NCBI GenBank assembly: GCA_964019155.1 | Contig: OZ025243.1 | Location: 9,293,865-9,357,864, forward strand | Origin: Osedax fenrisi | Lineage: Eukaryota; Annelida; Polychaeta; Sabellida; Siboglinidae | Direction: 5' to 3' | DNA: 64,000 nucleotides | Shown: positions 1 to 13,271 of the stretch, piece after piece | How positions within the stretch are numbered: position 1 is the first letter of the stretch | How the letters are laid out: the number at the start of each line of letters is the position of its first letter | The notes under the pieces: model-generated | Database searches by the model: none | The model's input: the letters and a program-made list of their open reading frames with translations, nothing else | Told to the model about the DNA's origin: nothing | Translations under genes and position numbers: made by a program

Positions 1-2232
1 CGCCACCTATGGATTAGCGAGGCACTACTTTCCCCTCCCTCCCTCCCGCACGCTAGATGACTTTATTTCAGTATTTACCGTCGATTGTATTGTTGATGCA
101 GGATGCATCACTTTGAACTTCACATAGAATTGTAGTCACTCATTAGCACTATTATCAGTAGAATTATCACTTATCTCTATCATTATCTCTTTATCATTAT
201 CTCTCTATATTTATCTCTCTATCTCTCGATATATAAAATGTTTATATCTGCGCATTACATTTTTGCCTCAGATTTGTTTCTGCATATTATTCTGATAATT
301 TTACTAAATTAATTAAATTAGTAAATAAATTGTTAATATTGAATAGCGTTGTTTTACTTGAGCAATGTTAATGATTTGAAATTGTTTTGATGTTAAATAT
401 TTAAATTAAATTATATATATATATAATAAATGTTTAAAAAAAATAAATTCTATTAATTAATTGATATTACTTTAAAAATATTAAATATTAAAACATTATA
501 TTTTTATTTTATTTATTTTCTTAATTATTATTAGTAAATATATTCTTATATTTAAATTATTATAATAATTATTTATATATAGGGTACAACAATATATATA
601 TATATATATATATATGCTTGTATCAATATTCCAGTATTAATAAGTATTAATTAAGCTATAAGTTGTTGTCTAATTAAAAAAATTAACATATTTAAATTAT
701 AACCTGGAATCTCAAATTTATTTCATAAATAATATAATTATGTAAATACAATATATATATAAAAAATAATAATTATATATTTAATGTGTGACTAATATTT
801 AATGAGTAAATAATATTTTGTTGAGTTTATTCAATATATAATTTTATTTTATTTATGAATTGGTAACTATTTAACTAGTACATTCACTATATTAGATATT
901 AGATATTATTAGTATTAATATGCTAAACTAACCATAATATATTATATATTATCACTAACGATATATAATTAGTATTGTCATCACAATTTTAATTTTCATT
1001 GTCATCAATTCTTTATGTTAATGGACCGTTCATCATGTTCGTTTTAATTTTGTATTAACAAATTTATATTATTAATATAGGCAAAAATATTATTTATTTT
1101 CAAAATATTGTATAATAATATATATCATTCAAAAGTAACTATAAGTAACTCAAATATGCATCATACATATTCACCTGTAAAAAAAACTGTTGTGATATAT
1201 ATGATATATTTAGTATATTTTAATATTTTGATAATATTGTACTAATGGTATTTATTATTACGTTACATAGTAATAGTTATAAATGTTATCTATATAGTAA
1301 ATAAATATCGCAAAAGATATCCACTTTGTAGTGTACCCTCTTTTTATAATTGAATATACACATCATTTTAGAAGCATTTATCTCAATGTTTTCATTATGC
1401 TATTTCTAAAATCCCAGTGTTTGTTCCCTTTGATGAATCATAAATAAATTTGCATAGTATATATCTAATATATAATTGATATAATCTTTTGATACAAGTC
1501 TATTTGATAATGCAATATAATTGTAGATACTTAATGATACAATTAAGTTTCAGAAACAGGCAAACAAATGTTTTATTATTATTTCATTATTATAAATTTA
1601 CTAGATCTACTTGTTATTATCTTATACTTGATATACCTAAATCATAATTGTCTACTAGTAATATAGATATGAATGTTATCTACGTAATAATAAATCATAT
1701 TTTTTTCACAATCTTAAAAACTATGGGTATTCTATCAGACACCTTAATTGCCTATCTTCTACATGTAATGCCAAGCCTCGATATATAGACTAATAGAGAC
1801 AATAGCTAATACATGGTATCGTATGTTAAAACATCATTATCTCTTAATACATAATCGCTATGTGATACACATTTAAGTAGAATTATATTATGACATTAAT
1901 CCAGGTTAACATGGTCAAGCTCAATCACTTGTAGTAGGTTAAACTTAGTATCTGGGAAATAATAAATATCAGTACAAACAATATACAATAATTATAATGA
2001 AGTATACTTCACCTATGACTTAATAATATAATCATAGTATTACAATAGTATGGTAGGTAGTCACACAATTCATTATGTTCTGTTAGCTTGACACTGTTGG
2101 TACCACTTTCTTCATCGAAGATAAACTCGAAAACAATAGCGGAACTGATACATCAAGTGTGGTGAATTCATAGATATATCTTTTCTTTCATTAGATTAAC
2201 TTGAATAATTAGTAATGGTGTAATATCTATAG

Positions 2233-2267
<35 letters not shown>

Positions 2268-2298
2268 ACTAAGATATGAAAAAGAAATAAGGCTGTTA
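1..2298. other. AT-rich DNA without a recognisable gene
   Basis: No frame here shows a recognisable protein. The first 60 bases are GC-richer with a CCCTCCCTCCC run; the rest is AT-rich with short (TA)n tracts (about 411-424, 593-615, 2238-2263). I see no transposon ends in this stretch. Confidence 0.6.
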
Positions 2299-3047
2299 AG
2301 GGGATTCACTATATTTAGATTTCAATGTAATTATATAGGATTTTTTTTTGTTAAAAATTCAAAATCTCACGAAATAATTAAGATTTTCACATAATTTAAA
2401 TTGCATAACATTAAGATATATTGTGTTAATTGTTCTTTTTAAATAATTTGAATATTAGTTGTGAAAATATCATTATTTAAAAAAAGTAAAAAATATATAA
2501 AAATGAAATATTTATTTTTTAAATTTAATTATCAATTATTTAAAAAAATCTATATCTAATCACAAATATTTTCTATAACTACAATTTTCATATAATACTA
2601 AATATACTAGGAATATTTGACTAAGTTTAGTTAATTATTTACTGAGAAATAGCAATTTTCATAAAAAAAAACAAATATTCTGAGATAATTGATGTTAAAG
2701 ATTATATTATTTATCTGCTTTTTGACTCTTATTATTATGGTAAAAGATATTTGAGATAATTCTTACAATTTTTATATTATATTTATATAACTTGTATAAT
2801 TTGTCATGATATTGATATGAATTACATCTACCTATAAAAATTATTGAAAAACAGTGTTATAATATATGTAAACAGTTATTTTTGATCCATGTTTAATCAT
2901 TATTATATTAAAAATAGGTACTGTTACAAAATTATGTTTTTTATGCTTTATATATGTTTTTAACATATCATACATTATACATGTAGTAATCTATTTGTAA
3001 AATAAAGTTGTTTTTTAATTACATTATTTAAAGACTGTGAATCCCCT
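2299..3047. mobile_element. MITE with AGGGGATTCAC terminal inverted repeats and TA duplication
   Basis: The left end reads AGGGGATTCAC and the right end GTGAATCCCCT. Both are flanked by TA (2297-2298 and 3048-3049), the target duplication typical of Tc1/mariner-type elements. The 749-bp interior is AT-rich and has no coding frame, so it is non-autonomous. Its right flanking TA overlaps the TTA that flanks the next element, so the two insertions abut exactly. Confidence 0.7.
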
Positions 3048-3167
3048 TAGGGCCAGCGCAACACCCTGATTTTAAAATAAAATATTATTTTTTTTAATAT
3101 AATAATCATTTTTATATAATAATCATAATATTTGATTATTTCTCTTTACAATGGTATATATCACAGT

Positions 3168-3923
3168 CAGTGATGGGCACGATCACGACTTTTCACGATC
3201 GTCGATCAATTTCGTGTATCATTTTCTAACGATCGTCGATCTTTTTACTCGATCATTTTTTAACGATCGTCGATTGTGTAATTATTTTGATCGTCGATCT
3301 CGATCGTATTATTATATAAGCGTATGAATTACGGGTTGCTGCATGAACCACTAATGATTCATGCAGTACTCGTGAGTACTCACCCATTCACGCCGTCATA
3401 TCAATATATTTATATATATATATATACCAATGTATCTTTTTTACTAATGTAATCGTAATATTTTACCGCGCGAGACATGCAAGATCAAACAATACGTTTA
3501 ATTAATTATCTACTCTATAGTAGAGTCTCAAAAATGAGTCAAACTGTCAATTTCCCTGTGGCGTATTATATAGGACTATAACTTTATTAATATTTTAGAT
3601 CATTATAAGTTCTAAGTTCAAAGATATACAATGTCTTGGATAAATTCACCCTTTATTAAATCAAATATATATATTTTAATGACTTAAAAATAATTAATAA
3701 TAAAGTTGAAGCATCATGCAAGATTTGTAGAAAAAAAATAATAGCTGGGATTTCGTCATAATCAAATTTAAGACGTCATTACAAAGCCTTACATCATACT
3801 AAATTAGATGAATATGATAGAGTAAAATGTGTTAAATAATGTGTTTTTTCACGATCGTCGATCGCGATCAGTTGCTGACTATCGTCGATCATTTTCTAAC
3901 GATCGTGATCGTGCCCATCACTG
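3168..3923 (+). mobile_element. hAT-like element with exact 8-bp target duplication, nested in the Harbinger-like MITE
   Basis: The ends read CAGTGATGGGCACGATCACG and its near complement. An exact 8-bp duplication ATCACAGT lies at 3160-3167 and 3924-3931, the hallmark of hAT superfamily insertion. Both subterminal regions carry several copies of CGATCGTCGATC, probably transposase-binding repeats. At 756 bp it is non-autonomous, but it keeps a decayed BED-finger exon (separate entry). Confidence 0.88.
3631..3837 (+). pseudogene. BED zinc-finger remnant of a hAT transposase
   Basis: One frame starts MSWINSPFIKSNIYILMT then stops. A second frame continues with a CxxC pair (CKIC), then SNLRRHYKALHH ending in LDEYD. 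This Cys2-His layout, with a leading Trp and a following basic helix, is that of BED fingers at the N-terminus of hAT transposases. At least one frameshift and an in-frame stop (TCA TAA TCA) break it, and the catalytic domain is absent. It looks like an internal-deletion derivative of an autonomous hAT element. Confidence 0.7.
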
Positions 3924-4461
3924 ATCACAGTGCATAAAAATACTTAAAAGTGATATAAATAAGCATTTATAAATATGAGCTGAAAAATAATTCATATAAA
4001 TTTGATGATTTTTTCTAATCTCTAATTTTAAAACGTGAATATCTCTGAATAAAAAAAACTGTTACCATCTATGTTTCAACCACTTTCGATTATAGAAATA
4101 CTTCTAGAAATAATTCAAATGCCATGACATTTTCACAGTATATTAATATTATGTTACTCTTCAGATATAACTATATAAAACTAATACATTATTCAATGAT
4201 ATATAATATTTTTTATATTTTATTGAAGTTTCTTGATATTTTTTTTTCTAGAAATAGCTATTATGTTAGTCCATTTTTAATATAATTTTAATAATCTAAA
4301 TCTCATACTCGATAGTTATATTTGTAGATAAATATTAGTTATATAATATATAAAAAAAATTAGTTGATATTTTGAAGTATACATAGATAGAATCTATTTT
4401 TAGTATTACATGATTTTCCTATCTCCACCATGTTAAACTCAGGGTGTTGCGCTGGCCCTTA

Positions 4462-6794
4462 CATAATGGTATAGTATAAATTATTGATGTCTAACCATGA
4501 AAGGAAAACAATCACTTTATTAGCATTATTAAGGTTCCTCGGTTATGATTCAATATTTTTATATGTTTCAAGCTATTATCATTTGCTATTATTGTATTTT
4601 TATAATTGATCCCATCCGATATAGATAAAAATCTCGCTTCCATGTGATATATTAAATAGGTTTAATTATAGCCTTCAGTTATAACTTCCATAACATAATC
4701 ACATTATTGGCTTTGTATGTAGTTTAGGTTTCAGTATGTTGAGTGTAGTAGAATATAATATAAAATATTATATGTTCCCCTTTAAGAATGTACAATAGAT
4801 GTATTGAATACCGGTCGACCGGTTCGTACTACATTTTTTGTAGTAATTTTATAAATCTTCACATCTATGACAATTATGTATGCTATGATGAATAAGTGTT
4901 TACAATTTTAGACCTATATCTTAAATAGTTTTATGTCACAAGACCTTTTTATTTTAACATTGAATACATATAAAATTTAACATGGGGAGATATAGAAATA
5001 AGTTTTATTCAATTTTTATAAAATTACCAAAAAACAACCAATATCTATATGAATTAGGTAACGGAATACAGCGAATGCGACTTGTCAATGTGGTGTTGCT
5101 AACAATAGGCGGGTCGTGTGTGTGCATCGAGGACACGAGAGCTGACCTATATATAGATATAATAAATACGAAGAATAAATGGTAAAAATAGTAAAAACAC
5201 GACTACCCCGCACACCCACCCGCCTTAAAGGATTTTTGGGCCGAGCTGCATTTCGCCATTCATCGAATTATGATTAATATTACGTTATTTATTTATATCC
5301 TATATCGTAATCGTAATTGTAGCGTATTTTATTAAAACACAACTTGATTTTGTTTAAGCCAACTATGGATATATCCTAGAAACATATATTAAAAGTAGTA
5401 TTAACAATACAACATATTTTTCATAACAATCTAGATGCCCAAATTATATAAAATAATTGTAGTAAAAAAAAATATCTAAAAATCGTATTTAATATAAATA
5501 AATTATAACAATTTAATTTTTAAAAATAAAATATATAATTTATAGATAATAATAATAAAATTCTAATTGATTATTATAAAATTAAAAATTATTTTTAGAA
5601 AAAAAAATTAACATCATTTGTAAATTTTGTTGGATTTTTATTTGAAATATGAAATACGAAATATGTTTACATATTTTTTAATTTTTTAATTTTATTTGTA
5701 TGAAGGATATTTATATCTAACTTATATCCACAATTAAATACAATATGATCACTCAAATTTATGTAAAGTATAATTATATATATTAATTTTAACAAATTAA
5801 TTATTATTTTGAATTATTTTGAAATAAATACTTTGTAAAATGGTGTATTATTTCGAGTTTTAGGAGACATTAATATTAGTAATTTGTAGATATAAAAATG
5901 AAATATAGATATTATATTAATAATAAGTATAAATAATGGTATATATTATATTAATTCATTAAATACAATACAAATACATAATTAATTTTAAATATTTTTA
6001 TTTTAAATGTAAACATCAAAGATAATAAGATTGTGGAATGACTATTATACATATGATATTTTAAATTAAATTTTAAAATAATAATTTATATTTCAAACTT
6101 TAAATGCTTCGTGACCAAAGGTAACTATTTTTTTTATAAAAATTGTTAATACATATTATAATAAAATATAGATATGTATTATATTTTATATGAAGGATTA
6201 AAAATTGATTCGAACGAACCGGTCTAATGTACAATCTATGTCCCACATATTGCTTATTACTAACTATTCTAATATAACAGATATAAACTACAATATGAAA
6301 TTTGATTAGAGTAAAAACCTATCATTCATTACAATTTGGCTCTCTTTCAAATGCATACTACATACTTACACACTGAGGTCTGAATCTTAATAACACTTAA
6401 TTTCATATCAATATAATGTAGTGATATATGGTCCAATAAAGAAATTATCTAGGATATATCCAGAGAAATATTATTACAATTGTTACCCCAACAATTTCAC
6501 AATAGGTTATATATAAGACAATGATCGATATAATAGAATGATTATATATACATGCGTGAACAAATAAGTGTACATATAATATCCATATAATTCCTATTAC
6601 ATGTTTTCATGGATAAATTATAAATAATAGTTTTTAAATAAATTGCATTTTATAATACAATTCTGTAATTTCATCAAATCCATTAAACTTATAATTACCA
6701 AGCTATATTAATAACTATAATCTAAATTTTATAAATCTCTATTGAATATATAACTATAAGTTATAGTTTATAACACATATATATATATACAACT

Positions 6795-6834
<40 letters not shown>

Positions 6835-7650
6835 ATATTTCTACCTTCGTGTGATTATTCATAGGAGTATCTGGAATAAGTATTACTTTATTTCTATAGA
6901 AGATTCTTATTTATCAAGAATATATTATACTCTCGAAGAAAATAAGGGGAGATATTCGAAACACTATCTGATGAAACTTCATAATGGCCAATACATACGG
7001 CAAATTATGAAGAATTATGAAGAATCATGAAAATATTCTTTATCTATATGGCATAAGCTGATTCTAGTGATAAGAAGTGTTCAGTCAATTTCACTCTTCT
7101 GGAAAATATGAAATAAGCATATTTTAATATCAATATATGTTAACATTATAACTTCTATAAGTGTAGGTACATATGATTATATGGATAATTATTTTATTAC
7201 TACTATTTAAGTGTCTACATAAAGTATTATTATTATCAATACATAGGTATATACATAATTCATGTAAACATAAATATAGTACACTCCTCTTCAATTCAAT
7301 AGTACCCTTAAACTAAGGGTTAATTAACTTCTAGATATCCGAGAAAAACTATTCATATGCTAATAATCAACAGTCCTGTATTCCATCCTACATTACAGTG
7401 TTATTACTGTTAGTGGATACATTTATTTTCATAGTAAAGTATACACTTAATCTTCAATTATGTTCATTGCCTACGATTATTTTGTAGAAATTGTACTGTG
7501 AAAAGACACACAACATTTATCACATGAATTATCATTAATCTAACATATAATAATTATATTTATCCTCGGGTTCATTATTTAATCATTACGAGGTGTAAAT
7601 ATTACGTTACAAACTATAGTTCCACTAGGGATAAGTTCATCTAAATATTA
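4462..7650. other. AT-rich intergenic DNA with one GC-richer island
   Basis: No gene is recognised. A GC-richer patch at about 5095-5265 has no convincing exon in any frame; the 67-codon reading from 4982 has no family features. GACCGGTTCGT near 4815 and its complement near 6208 could be worn inverted repeats of an old DNA transposon. A long (TA)n tract is at about 6799-6830. Confidence 0.5.
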
Positions 7651-7654
7651 TAGA

Positions 7655-7887
7655 AAATGTACTAGTGACTGGACGGAGAAACCCAAAAAGAGGGAAAATC
7701 AAGGCCAGTAGCAAGGACTGTGTAAGCAAATGATACCTTTAAGAAACTTCTATAGATGAAGGACAGGAATATGAAACAAGTTCCATACAAATCAAGACTA
7801 TCAGTGAAAGTATCCTCGCTATACAAAGTGACCTTTCACGAATGAAGAATATAGAAAAGTAAAGGAAAACATAATAGACGGTAAAGC
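7655..7887 (+). pseudogene. Non-LTR retrotransposon fragment, start of the reverse transcriptase domain
   Basis: The 3' part translates PFTNEEYRKVKENIIDGKA followed by VGPD, matching the conserved run before RT block 1 in RTE-like and related LINEs (E-I-x-x-A-I-x-x-x-K-x-GKAPGPD). Upstream bases give broken readings of a linker region with several stops. The homology stops exactly at GPD, where sequence resembling a hAT-like end begins, so it appears truncated by another insertion. Confidence 0.6.
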
Positions 7888-8035
7888 TGTAGGGCCCGAC
7901 TTTTTTCCTGGATCGGCGATCACGATCCCGATCCTCTATTTATTCTCTTATGCGATCCTTTTACCGATCCTGATCCTCAATTCGTTACCCAATCCTTTTC
8001 CGATCCCGATCACAATATTATTTATATATTCAATT
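7888..8035. mobile_element. End fragment of a hAT-like element with CGATCC-type repeats
   Basis: This stretch carries repeated CGATCACGATCCCGATCC-like motifs at intervals of about 20-40 bases. That is the layout of the left end of the 3168-3923 element, but with GATCC in place of GATCGTC. No right end or target duplication was found, so this is a fragment or a diverged relative. Confidence 0.45.
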
Positions 8036-8092
8036 AATACAATTTTATTTCATAATTAGAAATGATACATATGTAGGTATAATACCTATGTA

Positions 8093-8364
8093 GGGGAAAG
8101 TAACCGAATACGGACAGTGCCCTAATACGGACTATCTCGGGATCTCAGAAACTATAAATCCTACAAAAAAATTATTAATGAATACAATATTCATAATCAT
8201 ATAAATAGTGTACACAATCTAAAATTTTTATTATGTAGATACTAGTATTGTATTATTAATTACAAAAATAATAAAAATAAATACACTTGACTGATTAAAT
8301 TAGAATACATTATTCATAATTTTTTTTATAAATAATGTAATTATAATTTGTCTGATTGATTCAT

Positions 8365-8414
<50 letters not shown>

Positions 8415-8689
8415 AGTTTATCTAGTAGTATATATATATATAAACTATAGTTTATCTAGTTGTATATAGAGTGTCCGTATTATAATACGGGGTATCCTTA
8501 TTCGGACATGGGTACCGAATACGGACACCCCCGTTATCTGTGGAATTAAGAGATAAAATATAATTTAAAAATCACAATAATATCTATAATCATATAATAT
8601 TAAGATATTGTAATTTTTGAATACAAATATTGAGTCATAAAATGTTAAGACCATTAGTGTTGAAGTGTCAGTATTAGGTTATTTTCCTC
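8093..8689. mobile_element. GGGGAAAG-family MITE, copy 1 (short)
   Basis: It starts GGGGAAAGTAACCGAATACG and ends with a complementary ATTAGGTTATTTTCCTC, flanked by TA. Inside are an inverted pair of the family motif (GTCCGTATT and AATACGG) and a GGACATGGGTACCGAATACGG segment shared with copies at 26-27 and 43-44 kb. At 597 bp it lacks the central part of longer copies. Two near-identical 'actatagtttatctagt' blocks flank a (TA)n tract. It is non-coding. Confidence 0.75.
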
Positions 8690-9194
8690 TATCCCTTATA
8701 TATTTAAAATTTTAAATACACCGATTTGAGTCGATACAATCAAGATAGTTATTCAGAAAAGTGATTCATCACAACACATTTAGGCCCTAGGGTGTAGGCT
8801 AGCTAGATATGGCAAAAGATATGTTAGGCATACTGCAGCTGTGCTAGGGAATAGTCTAATACCTCTAGAGCTGACGACCAGCTGACGAGTCTCGAGACTC
8901 GTGATTTGGATAGAATATTACAGAAGAAAACAAAAATATTTTATTATTAGTTATTTCGAATATTCTTATATTTGTATTCATATTATTTGTCTTCACGTAT
9001 TAACCACTTATCTAACATTCCTATTATTTATATTATGTTATCGATTATTTATTTATGTATTATTAGTGTTGTAAACATATCAATGAGAATTTTTCAGTTT
9101 ATATTTGTGTATAAATAAATAATCGAAAATAAAAAAATTCCTATAAATTAATTATCTCTATATATCCCTATTTATCCCTATATAATTATCCCTA

Positions 9195-9228
<34 letters not shown>

Positions 9229-9248
9229 TATATAACTATAGTTCAATA

Positions 9249-11171
9249 GGGGAGAGTGCTCTAATATCGACATGCACGTAATATCGACCTCTAGATATCT
9301 CCTACAATATAATTCCAATCAAAAAATAATTAATATATGAAATTGTAATCAACATAATTATAATTCATATAAGTATAATTTAATTTTTTAATTTTTATAT
9401 TTTTTTAATTATTATATAAACAAAAAACTGATTTTTTCGTTACAACTCTTAATTTTTGAAATTTTTGAAGTACAATATCGATTCTCAATCATTTGAAAAT
9501 TTAAATATTTTAAATATATTATATACATCGTATTGATCTAATTATATTTTACAATGTGCCGAAAAGATTTTGTATTTTTTACAATTTGTTACAAAGTTAT
9601 TGACGTTTATAAACGTTTATAAACTAGGTATACCTAGTCAACGTCGATTTTCATAATACCGACACCCTAATTGCACGTAATATCGACACCCTTTCAATTA
9701 TATAACCAATCAGCTTTATTAGTTTATTAGGTCCATTACTCTAATAATGTAGGGGAAAGTAACCTAATACGAACACTTTAACAATAAATGGTCTTAACTT
9801 TGTATGACTCATTATTTGTATTCAAAAATTAGAATATATTAATATTATATGATTATAGATATTATTGTAATTTTAAAATTTTATGTAATCTTTTAATTCC
9901 ATAGATAAAGGCGGTGTCCGTATTCGGTACCCATGTCCGAATACGGACACCCTGTGTTGTAATACGGAAACACTATATACCACTAGATAAACTATATATT
10001 ATTGATGAATAAATTAGACAAATTACAATTACGTTATTTATAATTAATTTTATAAAAAATATATTGTAATTTAATTAGTTATTAATTTTTATTATTTTTT
10101 AATTAATAATACAATTTAAGTATCTAATTAATATTTTTTTTAGAATTAGCTTTATTGTTGGTATTAATATTATCACGCACGCAATTTTTATGAAAATCAG
10201 AATTGTCCATACGCTGCGCGCTGATTGGTTATAGGGTGTCCAATATTAATACATCTATAGTGTCCGTATCAGGAACTTATATGACCTCTAGATATATGCT
10301 TATAACTTAATGAATATTTGATAAAAAAATATATAAATTAAAAATACAATTTTTAGAATGCTTTATTTTTTAATAATAGTGTGTTATATTTTATATCGAT
10401 ACATTTTTATAATCTTGAGAAGGTTTTAAGTTGACATTTTTTTTCATAAATTTAAAAAAGTAATAAAAAAATCAGTTTATTTGATATATTAGCAATATTT
10501 TGTATAATTCAAAAATAAAAAAAATACTTTTTTAGACTATTTTTATAATTATGAATATTTTATTCATTAAACATTTTTTTGTAGGATTTATTGTTTCTGA
10601 GATACCGAGAGTGTCCTTATTAGGTTACCTTCCCCTACGTATCGTTATGTTATATTATGTTATAGGATATAATACTACATATTATAATATATATTGTTCT
10701 ACTTGAAATTAAATAGTCTTTCAGAAACTATATAAAACTCTTATGTACTTATAATATTCGCATTATAATTAAGTAATTTCAAAATTAATATTTATAATAT
10801 TTTCGAAAATTAATTTGAGGAAAATAACGTATGAATTGCGTGTGTTAACTAAAAGTAACGCGCATTTAATTCTTATTGGATAGTGGATATTAAATAATAT
10901 ATGGTATATTTAAATATCGATATATTTAGGGTGTCGATATTATGTTCCAATTGGCACCTTGGAACCTTAATGTATCGGTATTCGAGGAAGTGCCTGTAAT
11001 ATCGACACCTCTGTTATCTCAGAGTTAAACAAACTAAATTAAATTTTAAAATAACTATTATATGTATATACCTACTTAATACTTATAAATAAAATTTGGA
11101 AATATTTAATTGAGAAATAATAAAGTTATGGTGATTTATTGTTAGGGTGTCGGTATTCGAGTACTCTCCCC
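9249..11171. mobile_element. Diverged relative of the GGGGAAAG MITE family ('ATATCGAC' type), split by a nested copy
   Basis: The ends are GGGGAGAGTGCTCTAATATC and a complementary TATTCGAGTACTCTCCCC, flanked by TA. The motif TAATATCGACACC, or its complement GGTGTCGATATTA, recurs near both ends and internally (about 9280, 9650, 9680, 10930, 11000, 11150). CCAATCA lies next to an internal copy, as in the other types. Removing the nested element 9752-10635 leaves about 1.04 kb. It is non-coding. Confidence 0.65.
9752..10635. mobile_element. GGGGAAAG-family MITE, copy 2, nested in the ATATCGAC-type element
   Basis: It starts GGGGAAAGTAACCTAATACG and ends TTAGGTTACCTTCCCC, flanked by TA (9750-9751 and 10636-10637). 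The body aligns by eye with the 43.3-44.2 kb copy over most of its length. It includes the central GGTGTCCGTATTCGGTACCC palindrome and the 'CGCTGCGCGCTGATTGGTTA' block. At 884 bp it has no transposase frame. Confidence 0.85.
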
Positions 11172-11173
11172 TA

Positions 11174-11574
11174 TAATTTAATAAACGTACAACCTAATAA
11201 GTACATTTTATAATATAGTTATATACATAAATTAGTTACGATAATTATATGTTGAAAGTATGTATTAATAACTTTATATGCTCTAAAAAGATTGTTTAAT
11301 AAATAAATAATTTATTAATGGATTTAATTTAAAATTAATTTTTACATACTTGTTAATCTCGCAAAATAATAAATAAATTGTATATTATATGCTTAAATAA
11401 TGAACAATATTATAATATATATTATTACTATATAAATTATAGTTAATATAATATATATATAATCTATTAATATAAAAAATACATTCATATGTGCAGTGTT
11501 AATACACGATAATAAATGTTGATATACTGTTTATTATAAATAATAAATGATAACTTATTAATAAATCTTATAAG

Positions 11575-11620
<46 letters not shown>

Positions 11621-12044
11621 GTATACATTAATATATCATATACGAATTTAACAATATCAATATCATATGAGTAATATTAAATATCTTATTTAAAAATAAC
11701 GACCGTTAAATAAAATAAATGGCTATAGGTATATAGGATATAAATATTAAAACAAACGTTGTTATAAATAAAGATATGGTTTATGTCGAGTACATATCAT
11801 ATGTCGTACACCTCGTGTGCGAACATACGACATGCAGAGTTAATATCATCGATGTAAAGAAACTTTCTTTATATCTTTCGATGGTTAATACACATACAGC
11901 AATTCCCTGATATTCTCCAATTCATTCTATATTGCATAATACTATTATACACGCACGCGCGCATGCGTGTAAATGACTGTACGGTGGCGACCTCTACTGT
12001 TGCGTGACCTATAATGCTGCGTGACCTCTACTGGTGCGTGACCT
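11174..12044. other. AT-rich spacer downstream of the BTBD17-like gene
   Basis: No gene is seen. A long (TA)n tract lies at about 11580-11616. A 38-bp palindrome at about 11846-11884 resembles the two inverted ends of the 23640-24117 element placed back to back. A GC-richer stretch 11945-12060 with repeated 'GCGTGACCTCTA' units runs into the last coding exon of the BTB gene and probably belongs to its 3' UTR. Confidence 0.5.
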
Positions 12045-13225
12045 CTACGATAATGGTTTAATAATGACCGCCAGGGTGTCGGCCTGAGCCGTGTCCTCTA
12101 TGGAGATGTCGAATACGCAAGCTGAGCCTCGGCTGAACGTGAATACTTCCTCGTTGTGTACCTATATGGTGAGAGATGGGTGTAAGCGATAATTAAGTAT
12201 GAATTAGGTATAGCCTGTACCGTATAGGGTGGTGGGTGTAAGATAAGATTGGTAAGTGTACCTGCAATGTGAGAGATATAAAAGTGTACATGAGTGTAAG
12301 ATATGGGAGGTGTATATTTAAAATTGTTTAAAATTGATTTATTTTAGTGACGTATATTTTATATCCCATCCAGGAAATGTAAGTGTTTATTAACTTATAA
12401 CCAAATAGCACTAATGTCCCTTCGAAGCCGCTCTAATGTTAAGGTGTCCGTGGTTTTAATGAGGCCCGATACTATTTGTATATATAATTATATAATATTA
12501 CTTCTAAATATTATTATAAGATATATGTTAATGATCCGGATGGGGCTTGAACCCGCTTCCTAATACATGTGTGTCTACAATCATTAGTAGATATAGGAAT
12601 ACCTATAAGTATGTATAAGTGTAAGAAACAGTGCTTTTTAATGAGTATTTTGTAGGCAATTGCCCCTCTACTATACATTTGAGCCCAAAACTATTAAATT
12701 ATTGTCTACAAAAAAATCAGATTTGTTCATAATTATATTTATTTATTATAAATTGTTTTATAAGATTGTTTTGTTGAACAATACAATTATTTTTGTTAGA
12801 ATTATTATCCCCGACTTCTAATTCATAAAAAAAGACATATGTAAGAGATGGGCATTGTTTGTATAGGTAGGTTAATATAGTTATAGATAGGTAGGTACAC
12901 CTACAATAAGAGGTGATTAATTGTGGGTATACCCTGTAATATATAGATAAATGTAGGTATTAGCTATCTGGTATAAGCTATGGGTATGAGATGAGTGTGT
13001 ATACATATAGTAAGCATTTGTAAATATATTGACAAATAGGTAAACTTAATTGGAGCAAGAACTGAACTTGTTTTATATGTCAAGGAAGTGTATCTAGATG
13101 AATGAGTTATTAAATTGATCTAGATTATAATATAAATGATGCCAACTTCTAAACATAGATGTAGTTTCAGTCTCGGTTACTAAATAATCGATACAAAGAA
13201 ACATAAGCTACATTCACGTCATAGC

Positions 13226-13271
<46 letters not shown>

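Larger units (their letters stand above)
3050..4458. mobile_element. PIF/Harbinger-like MITE (TTA target duplication), interrupted by a hAT-like element
   Basis: Terminal inverted repeats start GGGCCAGCGCAACACCCTGA and end with the exact complement. They are flanked by TTA at 3047-3049 and 4459-4461. A 3-bp TWA duplication with GGG-starting ends is typical of PIF/Harbinger transposons. Without the nested hAT-like element (3168-3923) the element is about 650 bp and non-coding. Confidence 0.75.

Noticed and set aside
12536..12600. Possible coding link between BTB exons 10 and 11
   Set aside because: The segment is the tRNA-like head of a SINE; exons 10 and 11 already join in phase.
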